DNA of 42,172 bases, from positions 1 to 42,172 of the forward strand of contig JAQBGV010000137.1 in assembly GCA_032128395.1 (NCBI GenBank). The letters are read 5' to 3'. The number at the start of each line of letters is the position of its first letter. The stretch's first letter is position 1. The stretch is from JAQBGV01 sp032128395 (GTDB lineage: Bacteria > Planctomycetota > UBA8108 > UBA1146). Both the position numbers and the translations under genes were made by a program. Shown here piece by piece: positions 9,801 through 15,861 of the stretch. Below the pieces are notes generated by a model, which saw nothing but the letters and a program-made list of their open reading frames with translations, was not told where the DNA came from and ran no database searches.

Positions 9801-10322
9801 GCCGCCGATGCCGTCGCTCCGCCGGTCGATCTCTCCTGTTCGGAGACCGCGGCGAACGTCGTGACACTCACCTGGGACGCAACGGTCGCATATGACTTCG
9901 TGGCGGTGCGCCGCGGTGGGGTCGAGATCGCAGTGATCGCGGGGACACAGTCTTCGTATCAGGACCTCGGCGTGGGAAATGGTCCGCGAGTCTTTGCCGT
10001 GGCGGGGAGGACCCCCGACGGGGAGAGCGCTCCGAGCATCTGTTCGATCGTCGTCGCGGGGCTCGATCCGCAATTCGTGCGCGGGGACGTGAACGAAGAT
10101 GGGGCGGTGAACCTCGCCGACCCGATCTCGATCCTCGGCTATCTGTTCGGGGGCGCAGATCCGCCGAACTGTTTCGACGCCGCCGACGCCAACGATTCGG
10201 GGGCGGTCGACATCGCGGACGTGATCTACCTGCTCGACTACCTCTTCACGAGCGGCCTTCCGCCGGAGCCGCCGTTCCCGAACCAGGGGGCGGATCCGAC
10301 GGGGGATCTGATCGGCTGCTGA
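6879..10322 (+). CDS. Large secreted propeller/FN3-like protein with C-terminal dockerin-like EF-hand tail
   Basis: The 1147-residue protein starts at ATG 6879, with AGGAG about eight bases upstream and a Sec signal peptide (ILTLLLVLSAPGVRA) about 20 residues in; an upstream in-frame ATG at 6810 lacks these. It repeats the same layout three times: an NHL/propeller-like block of about 250 residues, then an FN3-like module recognisable by 'YDEIILERDGDLLATLPG', 'YDAIEVERDGMLIATLSG' and 'YDFVAVRRGGVEIAVIAG'. The C-terminus has two dockerin-type Ca-binding loops (GDVNEDGAVNLADPISIL and ADANDSGAVDIADVIYLL), each followed by the 'YLF.G..PP' tail common in planctomycete secreted proteins. No cohesin gene is present, so the tail may serve sorting or anchoring rather than a cellulosome. 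Confidence 0.8.
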   Translation: MAPSRLELFRPTRSGTPVAAGILTLLLVLSAPGVRADSGDVIDTFTYPGIAPQGITRDGTDGTYWIPSLLDGEIRHFDVAGNPLGSIPSPFGPGGRPTGIAWYPLNDTLLVVNSLDAHLIEIDKTGVPGGIDLVLPVGPVSNPGGPVVRGVAVHMAGGSGIGSLYAVETVGAQIYEFDLLGFVIRSFDHPQDPDGYPGQGAGAAAGGIELLLDPQGQLVGIDLVGADQGVPEILRLFPDGTPSGYEIPLAATNAGGVGGIVRAVVVDPVSMLPVEAVVGTSESTQEIFIVDGSLPQIAQLADLVCTDGIAAVTLSWLPGPGYDEIILERDGDLLATLPGSATGYVDSGLADGVFVYSIRGISGTLATDSLECTRVIGAGQVIDVVIVDGIHFGLDITEGAGLLWISTDDGVIRNYTKDLQLNGEIPCPFQGPDDDPAGIAYRPETGTLLVVNGYDNLMQEIDLAGTPIGAPVLLAVPVPDDDPTAVGAIAYDPNGNGGDGEIWAVDSSRALVHRCGRDGALLGTFTHPDELFEPTPDPSFINTYALGISGVPEIGGGFDQIDLAGGTVFDRQMTRIVRVDASTGEPAGFQLPHEGMNAVRNVRYYSFVNSEHLGELVTYAIGLRTNETRLYEVRRTPPPIAPIDFLRCEQPDLVDRTVITFANHGPYDAIEVERDGMLIATLSGTATAYTDTSVVPGRHHYRVTPVLGGVSAEPRDCELRIGIGARLGHVFLDPGFSPYQMAREPSDGSFVVTTNSGNLADSMFRFDAAGTFLGTIPAPETPPWLVAALAIRPTPTGSEIWSITWEVRTPWLQPQEFHLTVQDMAGTILSGPSIIAIPGAPVGVSLTYPAAMVHDAESDTFWFLERNTDIFWQMGLDGTLLSSLDHPQPPLQPFVFNLGLALDVERDEFTATSSGPFDTQITLAIGMSRDGHLTGTAIPLEESKINPLNAIARAGPHLYAAGSQGSIPLLVTLKAADAVAPPVDLSCSETAANVVTLTWDATVAYDFVAVRRGGVEIAVIAGTQSSYQDLGVGNGPRVFAVAGRTPDGESAPSICSIVVAGLDPQFVRGDVNEDGAVNLADPISILGYLFGGADPPNCFDAADANDSGAVDIADVIYLLDYLFTSGLPPEPPFPNQGADPTGDLIGC

Positions 10323-10430
10323 GTCAGAATTTCGCGTCAAACGTGGCGGGGCCTCGGCGGTGTTCGCAGGGCGCGACGACGCTGAGAGCGCGTCCATTGG
10401 TGCGCGGTCACTGGTTCAGGACAAGAGCAG

Positions 10431-11399
10431 TCAACGCTGATCGCGTTTGCTCGCTTCGCCGGCCGCTGCCTTCTCGTACTCGGCGATCTTGCTCTCGATC
10501 AGCGCCGCACCGTTCTTGCGCATCTGGACGACCGGGTCGGGGAGCATCCGCCGCAGCAGTGCGATCGCGCCCTCGTAGTCGCCCTTCTTCGCCAAGTACT
10601 CAGTGGCGCACCCCCAACAGGCGTTGAGAAACTTCGTCCCCGTGAGGCGCTCGGCCCAGGTCAAGACTTCGTGAACCTTCTCCCACTCCGGGTTAGGAGT
10701 CGCGAGGAGGGCTTCGAGCTCCTTCGTCGCGCGAATCCTCTTCGCCTGAGCGCCCACGCTCTCGATCTTCTCCGCCGCGGCGAGGTACTCGGCATAGTCG
10801 CGGTAGCCGTACAGGAACGAGTCGACGAGGGCGGGGAATGCGGCGACGATGAGCTCTTCTCTCTTCTCTTCCGACTCATTCGCGAGGAGGGCACGGATCG
10901 TCGCCCCATTCGCGCGCAACTCATCGATGCGATCCGCGATGCGATCCGGGGAGAGCGGGAGGTACCCGGTCCAACCGTACGGGCGGCCCGTCGCATCGCA
11001 GAGGAAGATCGATGGCGCTTTGTCCACGCCGTAGTGATCCCAGAGCTCTTTGCTCACGGCGGGATCGACTACCCTCGACAGTGCTTCTTCCCCCTTCGGG
11101 AAGTCGAGATACAGCAGCACGTAGTTCTTCGTGATCCGGTCGAGGAACTCGGGGCTCGCAAAAGCTCCCTCTTCGAGCATCTTGCAGAACTTGACCCAGT
11201 CGCTCCCCGTGAAGTAGATGAAGAGGTCTTTCTTCTCCCGGAGCGCCTGCACCTTGGCCGCACCGAAATCGGTGAGCCAAGGAGAAGTCTCGGCCGGCTT
11301 TGCGGCTTTCGGCTCCACCGCTTGCGGCTCGTCGGCAGCAAGCGAGAGAGCAGGGGTCAGAAGGAACGGGATCAGCAAGAGCAGGGTCCTGGGAATCAT
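10431..11399 (-). CDS. Secreted thioredoxin-fold protein with degenerate CxxC
   Basis: The 322-residue protein begins at ATG 11399, preceded by GGAGGAG five bases away. It has a Sec signal peptide (LLLLIPFLLTPALSLAA). Residues about 40-165 form a thioredoxin-like domain of the Thioredoxin_7 type: 'DLFIYFTGSDW', then VKFC at the active site, and a cis-Pro segment 'DKAPSIFLCDATG'. Relatives usually read WCxxC here; this copy has WVxxC, so only the resolving-side Cys (about residue 72) remains and classic dithiol oxidoreductase chemistry is unlikely. The C-terminal half is helical and TPR-like ('FLNACWGCATEYLAKKGDYEGAIALL'). It could be a monothiol or binding protein. The gene is preceded by an unusual CACCAC-rich tandem repeat. 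Confidence 0.72.
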   Translation of the reverse strand: MIPRTLLLLIPFLLTPALSLAADEPQAVEPKAAKPAETSPWLTDFGAAKVQALREKKDLFIYFTGSDWVKFCKMLEEGAFASPEFLDRITKNYVLLYLDFPKGEEALSRVVDPAVSKELWDHYGVDKAPSIFLCDATGRPYGWTGYLPLSPDRIADRIDELRANGATIRALLANESEEKREELIVAAFPALVDSFLYGYRDYAEYLAAAEKIESVGAQAKRIRATKELEALLATPNPEWEKVHEVLTWAERLTGTKFLNACWGCATEYLAKKGDYEGAIALLRRMLPDPVVQMRKNGAALIESKIAEYEKAAAGEASKRDQR

Positions 11400-11467
11400 T
11401 CTCTCCTCCAACGCTTCGGTTCTCGGCGGCCGAGGGAGGGGAGCGAGGAGGTCGAGACACTCACCTC

Positions 11468-11553
11468 TGACCACCACCGATCCAGGCCTCCACCACTCCT
11501 GACCACCACCGACCACCACCGACCACCACCACCACCGACCCACCACCACCGAC
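11468..11553. repeat. Short tandem repeat, unit GACCACCACC
   Basis: Three perfect 10-base units GACCACCACC occupy 11501-11530, flanked by partial units back to 11468 and on to 11553. The tract sits upstream of the thioredoxin-fold gene and downstream of the cyclase remnant, in non-coding DNA. It is strongly strand-asymmetric (C and A on the + strand). A mutable spacer or a slippage-born tract is the simplest reading. Confidence 0.8.
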
Positions 11554-11608
11554 TACGGCGATGCTGCGATGGTAACTCGATCGCTCGATGACCGGAAGAG
11601 GGGCGCGC

Positions 11609-11850
11609 TCAGGCGAGCGGGTTCACCCGCACCGGCTCCCCACGCCCCTTTACGGGCACCTCGCCGCGATCCTCGAGTCTTGCTCATCGCGCGGGAGCGC
11701 GGCGAATACGGCGAGTACGGCGACGAGGGAGCCGGACGCGATGGCGGCGACCGCGGCGATCAGGGTCAGGCGAACGCGCTCGCTCCGGAGGATCTCCCGC
11801 TCGAGGGCCTCTTCGAAGCCTCGTTCGGCGAGTGGAGCGTCGGTCGACGG
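11609..11850 (-). pseudogene. Probable remnant of a membrane-bound class III adenylate/guanylate cyclase
   Basis: Two coding scraps in different frames lie in the gap after the AsmA-like gene. The first (about 11847-11650) reads 'AERGFEEALEREILRSERV' followed by a hydrophobic helix 'RLTLIAAVAAIASGSLVAVL' and stops at TAA 11650. The second, in another frame and overlapping its end (about 11680-11609), reads 'ARLEDRGEVPVKGRGEPVRV' and ends at TGA 11609. The second resembles the last strands of class III cyclases (typically '...G...VKG...PV.VY'), and the first resembles the N-terminal anchor of membrane cyclases. The catalytic core is absent, and no good start codon is in frame. I infer a cyclase gene with a large internal deletion and a frame change. 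No other gene was recognised in 11400-11891. Confidence 0.42.
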
Positions 11851-11891
11851 CGCGCTCTCCCTGCCGGTGGACGATCCACTGTGCTCGCGGT

Positions 11892-13871
11892 CTACTCGCC
11901 GCTGTCGGTCCTCCCTTCTCCTGGCGGGGGTGGCGGCGGAGTTGGCTTCGGCTTCGGCTTCAGCCGATCGAGGAGGCCGCCGCCGAGCTTCTCGACCGCC
12001 TTCTTCGTCTCGTCGTCGAGCTTGCCCTCGAGTTCCTTGCCGATCTTCTCCTCGAGCCGTTTCTTCCCCCGCTCGACCTCCGCGTCGATCTTGCCGCCGA
12101 GCTCTCGGGTCGCCCGATCGGCGAGTTCGCGCCGACCCGCGGCGATCAGACCATCGATCAGATCTCTCTGGCGAAACCGGAATCGCGGGGAGAGGAGACG
12201 CCCGGTCACCCCGATCGGGATGACCAGCTCGTCGATCCGCTCCATCCGGTCCGAACCAGGGAGACGGATCTCGCACCCCCGGAGCTTGATCTTCAGCGGA
12301 AGATCGAGGCGTACCCCGTTCTTCCGCCACCAGCGCCCGCGACCTTCGATGTCGATCGTGCCACCGGCGAGCACCGGCTCGCCGTGGATCCGCAACTGCC
12401 GCCCGAGGGCGTCCCCGGAGAGTCCAAGACGGGAGATCACCAGAGTCTCGGGGGTCGGCACGGGGGCGTCACCCTCGGCGGGGTTCAAGGCGAAACGGAA
12501 AGTGCCGTCGTCGCTCGCGATCGAGAACCCCGCGGGTTCGGCGACGAGCGCGGGATGCGTCGACAGGTTCCATCCCTCGAGAACGAGGAGCATCCCTTCG
12601 AGCTGGATCGCTTCGAGACGCGCGACCTTCAGATGGTCGAGACGAAGGGTCGGGCTCTTCTCGATGAGATCCGTGGCCCGGGTCCAAGCGTACCCGACCG
12701 CGCGGATGTCCTCGGCGATCCGGTCTGCCCGCGCGGAGTCCTCGGCCCCGTCGGCGGCTGCGACCTCCCCTTCGGCGGGCTCTTCGCCCCCGACGAACAT
12801 GTCGATGACTCTGCGCACCTGCCCGAGGCGCTCCTTCCACTGCTTCGCCTCCGCGATCACCTCGTCGAGGGTGACGATCTCTTCCCCCTCCGCGACCGGA
12901 TCATCCGGCGTCTCCGCGGGCGGATCATCGGCGACGGTCACCGATCGATCACTGACCCGGGCCCCCGGCACCTTCCGCGGAACTCCTGTCGAAGCCTGTT
13001 CGAGGATCAGCTCGTCGATCTGCCAGCGCCGCGTGAGGAGGGCGCGCACGTCGATGTCGGCGGTGACGCTCGTCGCGCGCAGGACGTCGCGGTCGAGTTC
13101 GCCACGATCGGCCATGGCCAGCCCCTCGAGGGTGAACCGCCCGGCGCCGAGGTCGATGTCCGCTCTGACGAGATCTACGGTGGCCCCGTTCGCCCGCTCG
13201 AGTCCGGCGCGGAGCGCGCCGGTGAGGATCGGCTCGGCGACGATGGAGGGCACCGCCCAGATGAGCACCGCGATCCCCGCGACCAGGACCACACCGACGG
13301 GGCGGATCGGGTTGCCGAATTTCTTGCCGGTGAGCTTCTCGTAGGTCGCCTTCTTGGGAGAACCGCCGAGGAGTAGCCAGGAGGCCATCTTCACCCAGCG
13401 CTTGTTCGCCCACTTCCGGAACTTCTCCGATCCCTCATCGAGACCGAGGAAGGTGGTCCGCAGCTTGCTCATCGCCGCGACGAGACAGATTCCGAGACCC
13501 AGCCCGAGGAGTCCCCCCAGCAGCAGCCCTCCCGCCACCGCGTGGTATTCGAGTCCGAACCAAGCGAGGACCGGAGTGTTCACGAGCGAGCGGAACATTC
13601 CTTCTGTCGGCCCCTCGAGCAGGAAGCGACCGATCGCGTGCGCGACCGGGAGGAGCGCGAAGCCGAGGAGCTTCGTACCGAGGGTGGCGACGGCGGCGAG
13701 CCACAGATTGGCGTTGAGCACGGCGAGCAGCCCGAGGAGAAAGAGGATCGATCCGGGGGCCTGCAGCACTCCAGGGACGAACCCCAGCATGGCACCGAGC
13801 ACACACGCGGCGATCACCTGGAACGGGGTCGCCTTGCCGAGGAGGATCTTGCCGAACTTGCGGTGGAGCAC
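11892..13871 (-). CDS. DUF2062 + AsmA-like (TIGR03546/TIGR03545-type) membrane protein
   Basis: The 659-residue protein has an N-terminal DUF2062-like membrane region (about residues 1-150, beginning 'FGKILLGKATPFQVIAACVL') with three to four helices. A further membrane helix follows ('VGVVLVAGIAVLIWAVPSI', about residues 190-210), then a long AsmA/TIGR03545-like periplasmic part with the usual 'GATVDLVRADIDLGAGRF' opening. The C-terminus is a charged coiled-coil-like helix (about 590-640) and a Pro-rich tail. In several bacteria the two domains are separate adjacent genes; here they are fused. AsmA-like proteins are thought to bridge membranes for lipid transfer, but this subgroup's role is unproven. 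It starts 15 bases after the upstream four-helix gene and is probably co-transcribed with it. Confidence 0.75.
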   Translation of the reverse strand: MLHRKFGKILLGKATPFQVIAACVLGAMLGFVPGVLQAPGSILFLLGLLAVLNANLWLAAVATLGTKLLGFALLPVAHAIGRFLLEGPTEGMFRSLVNTPVLAWFGLEYHAVAGGLLLGGLLGLGLGICLVAAMSKLRTTFLGLDEGSEKFRKWANKRWVKMASWLLLGGSPKKATYEKLTGKKFGNPIRPVGVVLVAGIAVLIWAVPSIVAEPILTGALRAGLERANGATVDLVRADIDLGAGRFTLEGLAMADRGELDRDVLRATSVTADIDVRALLTRRWQIDELILEQASTGVPRKVPGARVSDRSVTVADDPPAETPDDPVAEGEEIVTLDEVIAEAKQWKERLGQVRRVIDMFVGGEEPAEGEVAAADGAEDSARADRIAEDIRAVGYAWTRATDLIEKSPTLRLDHLKVARLEAIQLEGMLLVLEGWNLSTHPALVAEPAGFSIASDDGTFRFALNPAEGDAPVPTPETLVISRLGLSGDALGRQLRIHGEPVLAGGTIDIEGRGRWWRKNGVRLDLPLKIKLRGCEIRLPGSDRMERIDELVIPIGVTGRLLSPRFRFRQRDLIDGLIAAGRRELADRATRELGGKIDAEVERGKKRLEEKIGKELEGKLDDETKKAVEKLGGGLLDRLKPKPKPTPPPPPPGEGRTDSGE

Positions 13872-13886
13872 TGGGGCCTTTCCCGA

Positions 13887-14354
13887 TCAGAGCGGGGCAT
13901 GGATGCTGCGGAGGTGGAGTGAGATCGCAACGACGCCGATGGCGAGCAGGATGGCGACCGAGAGCCAGAGCGATCCCTTCGCCCGGATCTTCTCGAGGGC
14001 GCGGCTACGGCCGACCAGTGCGCTCGCGAGGAAGAAGATCGCTAGCGCCGCGACGAACTTCATGCCGAACCACATGTGGTAGCTCGAGTCCGCCTTCCCC
14101 TTCGGGACCCCCGCAACCATGAACTGGTAGAAACCGGTCACGAGCAGGATGGTGATCACGAGGTAGACGACCGGCACCCAGCGTCGCCGAATGCCGTCGG
14201 CGAGCTCCGGGTTCGGCGTCTCGAGCAGCGCCGGTCGCAAGGCGACGCGTTGGAACACGAGCGACCCAACGGCGAGCATCGCGGCGAAGATGTGGAACCC
14301 TCGGCTCCAAGTTTCGGCGGATGCCGCGCCGAGAATCGGTAGGTCTGGTGGCAT
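13887..14354 (-). CDS. Four-helix integral membrane protein (CopD-like fold)
   Basis: The product has 155 residues and four predicted transmembrane helices: FHIFAAMLAVGSLVFQ, WVPVVYLVITILLVTGF, FVAALAIFFLASALV and LWLSVAILLAIGVVAISL. Histidines lie at the ends of helix 1 (GFHIF) and near helices 3 and 4 (SYHMW, SLHLRSIH), an arrangement that could bind heme or metal, as in CopD/DUF2269-like proteins. ATG 14354 is chosen because a purine-rich GGAAGGG precedes it and the upstream extension is low-complexity. It probably forms an operon with the AsmA-like gene. The function is not known. Confidence 0.65.
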   Translation of the reverse strand: MPPDLPILGAASAETWSRGFHIFAAMLAVGSLVFQRVALRPALLETPNPELADGIRRRWVPVVYLVITILLVTGFYQFMVAGVPKGKADSSYHMWFGMKFVAALAIFFLASALVGRSRALEKIRAKGSLWLSVAILLAIGVVAISLHLRSIHAPL

Positions 14355-14505
14355 GGAAACCCTTCCCCCGGTTACGCGGCCTCCCGACAGGATGCCCGAT
14401 CGCCTACAGTGTGGCCACCGTCCTCGGCCGAGCAGAAGACGAAAACAGCGTGGGACCACGCGCTTGCCGCGTAGAATACTCTGCGCCGAAGGGATCCACG
14501 TGACG

Positions 14506-15135
14506 ATGTCCACGAGGGAATTCGTGCGGTTCTTTGCCGAGGAGCGCGCCAGCGCGATCCTGCGGACCCCGCACGGGGATCGGGCGATTCCAGCGATGGA
14601 AGCCGCCGCCCGCGCCGGATTCCGCATCCTCGAATTCACCCTGACGATTCCAGGGGCGTATGACCACATCGCCGCGATGGCGGGCCGACCCGGCTGTGTG
14701 GTCGGCGCCGGCACCGTGCTCACCGCGGATGAGGCCCGGGAGGCGGTCGCCGCCGGAGCGCGATTCCTCGTCTCGCCGATCTGCGACGAGGCCGTGATCG
14801 AGGCCGCCGCGGAGCTCGGCGTCGCGGCGATCCCCGGTTGTTTCACCCCCACCGAGATGGTGCGTGCACACCGCGCGGGCGCGCCACTCGTCAAACTCTT
14901 CCCGATTCCTGGCACCGGACCGGCGTTCGTGCGGGCGGTACTCGGCCCGCTGCCGTTCCTGCGGATCGTGCCGACGAGTGGGGTGACCGGGGAGAATGTC
15001 GCCGAGTTCCTCGCGGCGGGTGCGCACGCGGTCGGGTTCGTCGCTCCCCTTTTCCACCCGAGTGATGTGGAGTCCGAGAACTACGACCGCATCGAGGCGC
15101 GCGGTCGCGCGCTCCTCGAGGCGGCCCTGAGATGA
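14506..15135 (+). CDS. eda: KDPG/KHG aldolase family protein
   Basis: The 209-residue product has the size and order of 2-keto-3-deoxy-6-phosphogluconate aldolases. Seen in sequence: 'ILEFTLTIPGA' with the catalytic-base Glu, 'VVGAGTVLT', 'FLVSPICDEAV', 'IPGCFTPTE' and the Schiff-base Lys in 'PLVKLFPI', then the phosphate-binding 'VPTSGVT' (Thr-Gly-Gly in many relatives). The enzyme cleaves KDPG, or related 2-keto-3-deoxy sugar acids, to pyruvate and an aldehyde. GAAGGGA lies before both GTG 14500 and ATG 14506, so the true start could be six bases earlier. A TAGAAT -10-like hexamer is at 14472. It heads an operon with a UlaG-like hydrolase, a beta-helix protein and a GHL10 protein, which points to breakdown of an acidic sugar polymer. 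Confidence 0.82.
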   Translation: MSTREFVRFFAEERASAILRTPHGDRAIPAMEAAARAGFRILEFTLTIPGAYDHIAAMAGRPGCVVGAGTVLTADEAREAVAAGARFLVSPICDEAVIEAAAELGVAAIPGCFTPTEMVRAHRAGAPLVKLFPIPGTGPAFVRAVLGPLPFLRIVPTSGVTGENVAEFLAAGAHAVGFVAPLFHPSDVESENYDRIEARGRALLEAALR

Positions 15136-15150
15136 GAGAGCAGGCCCAGA

Positions 15151-15861
15151 TTGAGCTACCTCGGCAAGGAGACGACCTTCACTTGGCTCGGCCATGCGAC
15201 GTTCCTGATCGGGACCCCGAGCGGACACCGCGTGATCGTCGATCCATGGCTCGAGAATCCAAAGTGTCCGAAGGAATTCCGCGATCCTGGACCGATCGAC
15301 CTGATCTTGCTGACCCACGGCCACCTCGACCACATCGCTGACGCGGTCCCCCTCGGCAAGAAATACGGCTGTCCAGTGGTCACCAACCCGGAGATCGCCC
15401 ATTGGCTCCGCTCGCAGGGGCTCGAGAACATCATCGAGATGAACAAGGGAGGCACCGTCGAGGTGTGCGATCTTCAGATCACGATGACGAACGCCCACCA
15501 CTCCTCGGGGATCACCGATGGGGACCAGATCATCTACGGTGGGGAGCCGGCGGGGTACGTCGTCGAGACCGAGAACGAGTTTCGCTTCTACATCGCCGGG
15601 GACACGTGCGTCTTCGGCGACATGGCGCTGATCCGCGAACTCCACGGCCCGACCCTCGCGATCCTCCCGATCGGGGACCGCTACACGATGGGCCCCCGCG
15701 AAGCGGCGAAGGCGGCGCACCTCCTCGGGGTGCGGGTGGTGATCCCCAGCCACTACGGCACCTTCCCAGTGCTCTGCGGGACACCGGAACAGCTCCGCGA
15801 AGCGATCGGGCGGCTCCCGATCCAGGTCGTGGACCTCGAGCCGGGGGCGACGCTCGAATGA
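15151..15861 (+). CDS. UPF0173/UlaG-like metal-dependent hydrolase (metallo-beta-lactamase fold)
   Basis: The 236-residue protein carries the metallo-beta-lactamase signature THGHLDHI (HxHxDH, about residues 51-58), preceded by 'WLGHATFLI' and 'VIVDPWLENP'. Further ligand segments are 'NAHHSSG', 'YIAGDTCVFGDM' (Asp bridging the metals) and 'VIPSHYGTFP'. This is the layout of UPF0173 proteins, related to the lactonase UlaG. The start must be TTG 15151, because the in-frame stop at 15133 leaves no other candidate. It follows the aldolase gene by 15 bases and overlaps the beta-helix gene by four. A lactone-opening step before the aldolase is a reasonable inference, but substrates of UPF0173 members are mostly unknown. 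Confidence 0.82.
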   Translation: MSYLGKETTFTWLGHATFLIGTPSGHRVIVDPWLENPKCPKEFRDPGPIDLILLTHGHLDHIADAVPLGKKYGCPVVTNPEIAHWLRSQGLENIIEMNKGGTVEVCDLQITMTNAHHSSGITDGDQIIYGGEPAGYVVETENEFRFYIAGDTCVFGDMALIRELHGPTLAILPIGDRYTMGPREAAKAAHLLGVRVVIPSHYGTFPVLCGTPEQLREAIGRLPIQVVDLEPGATLE

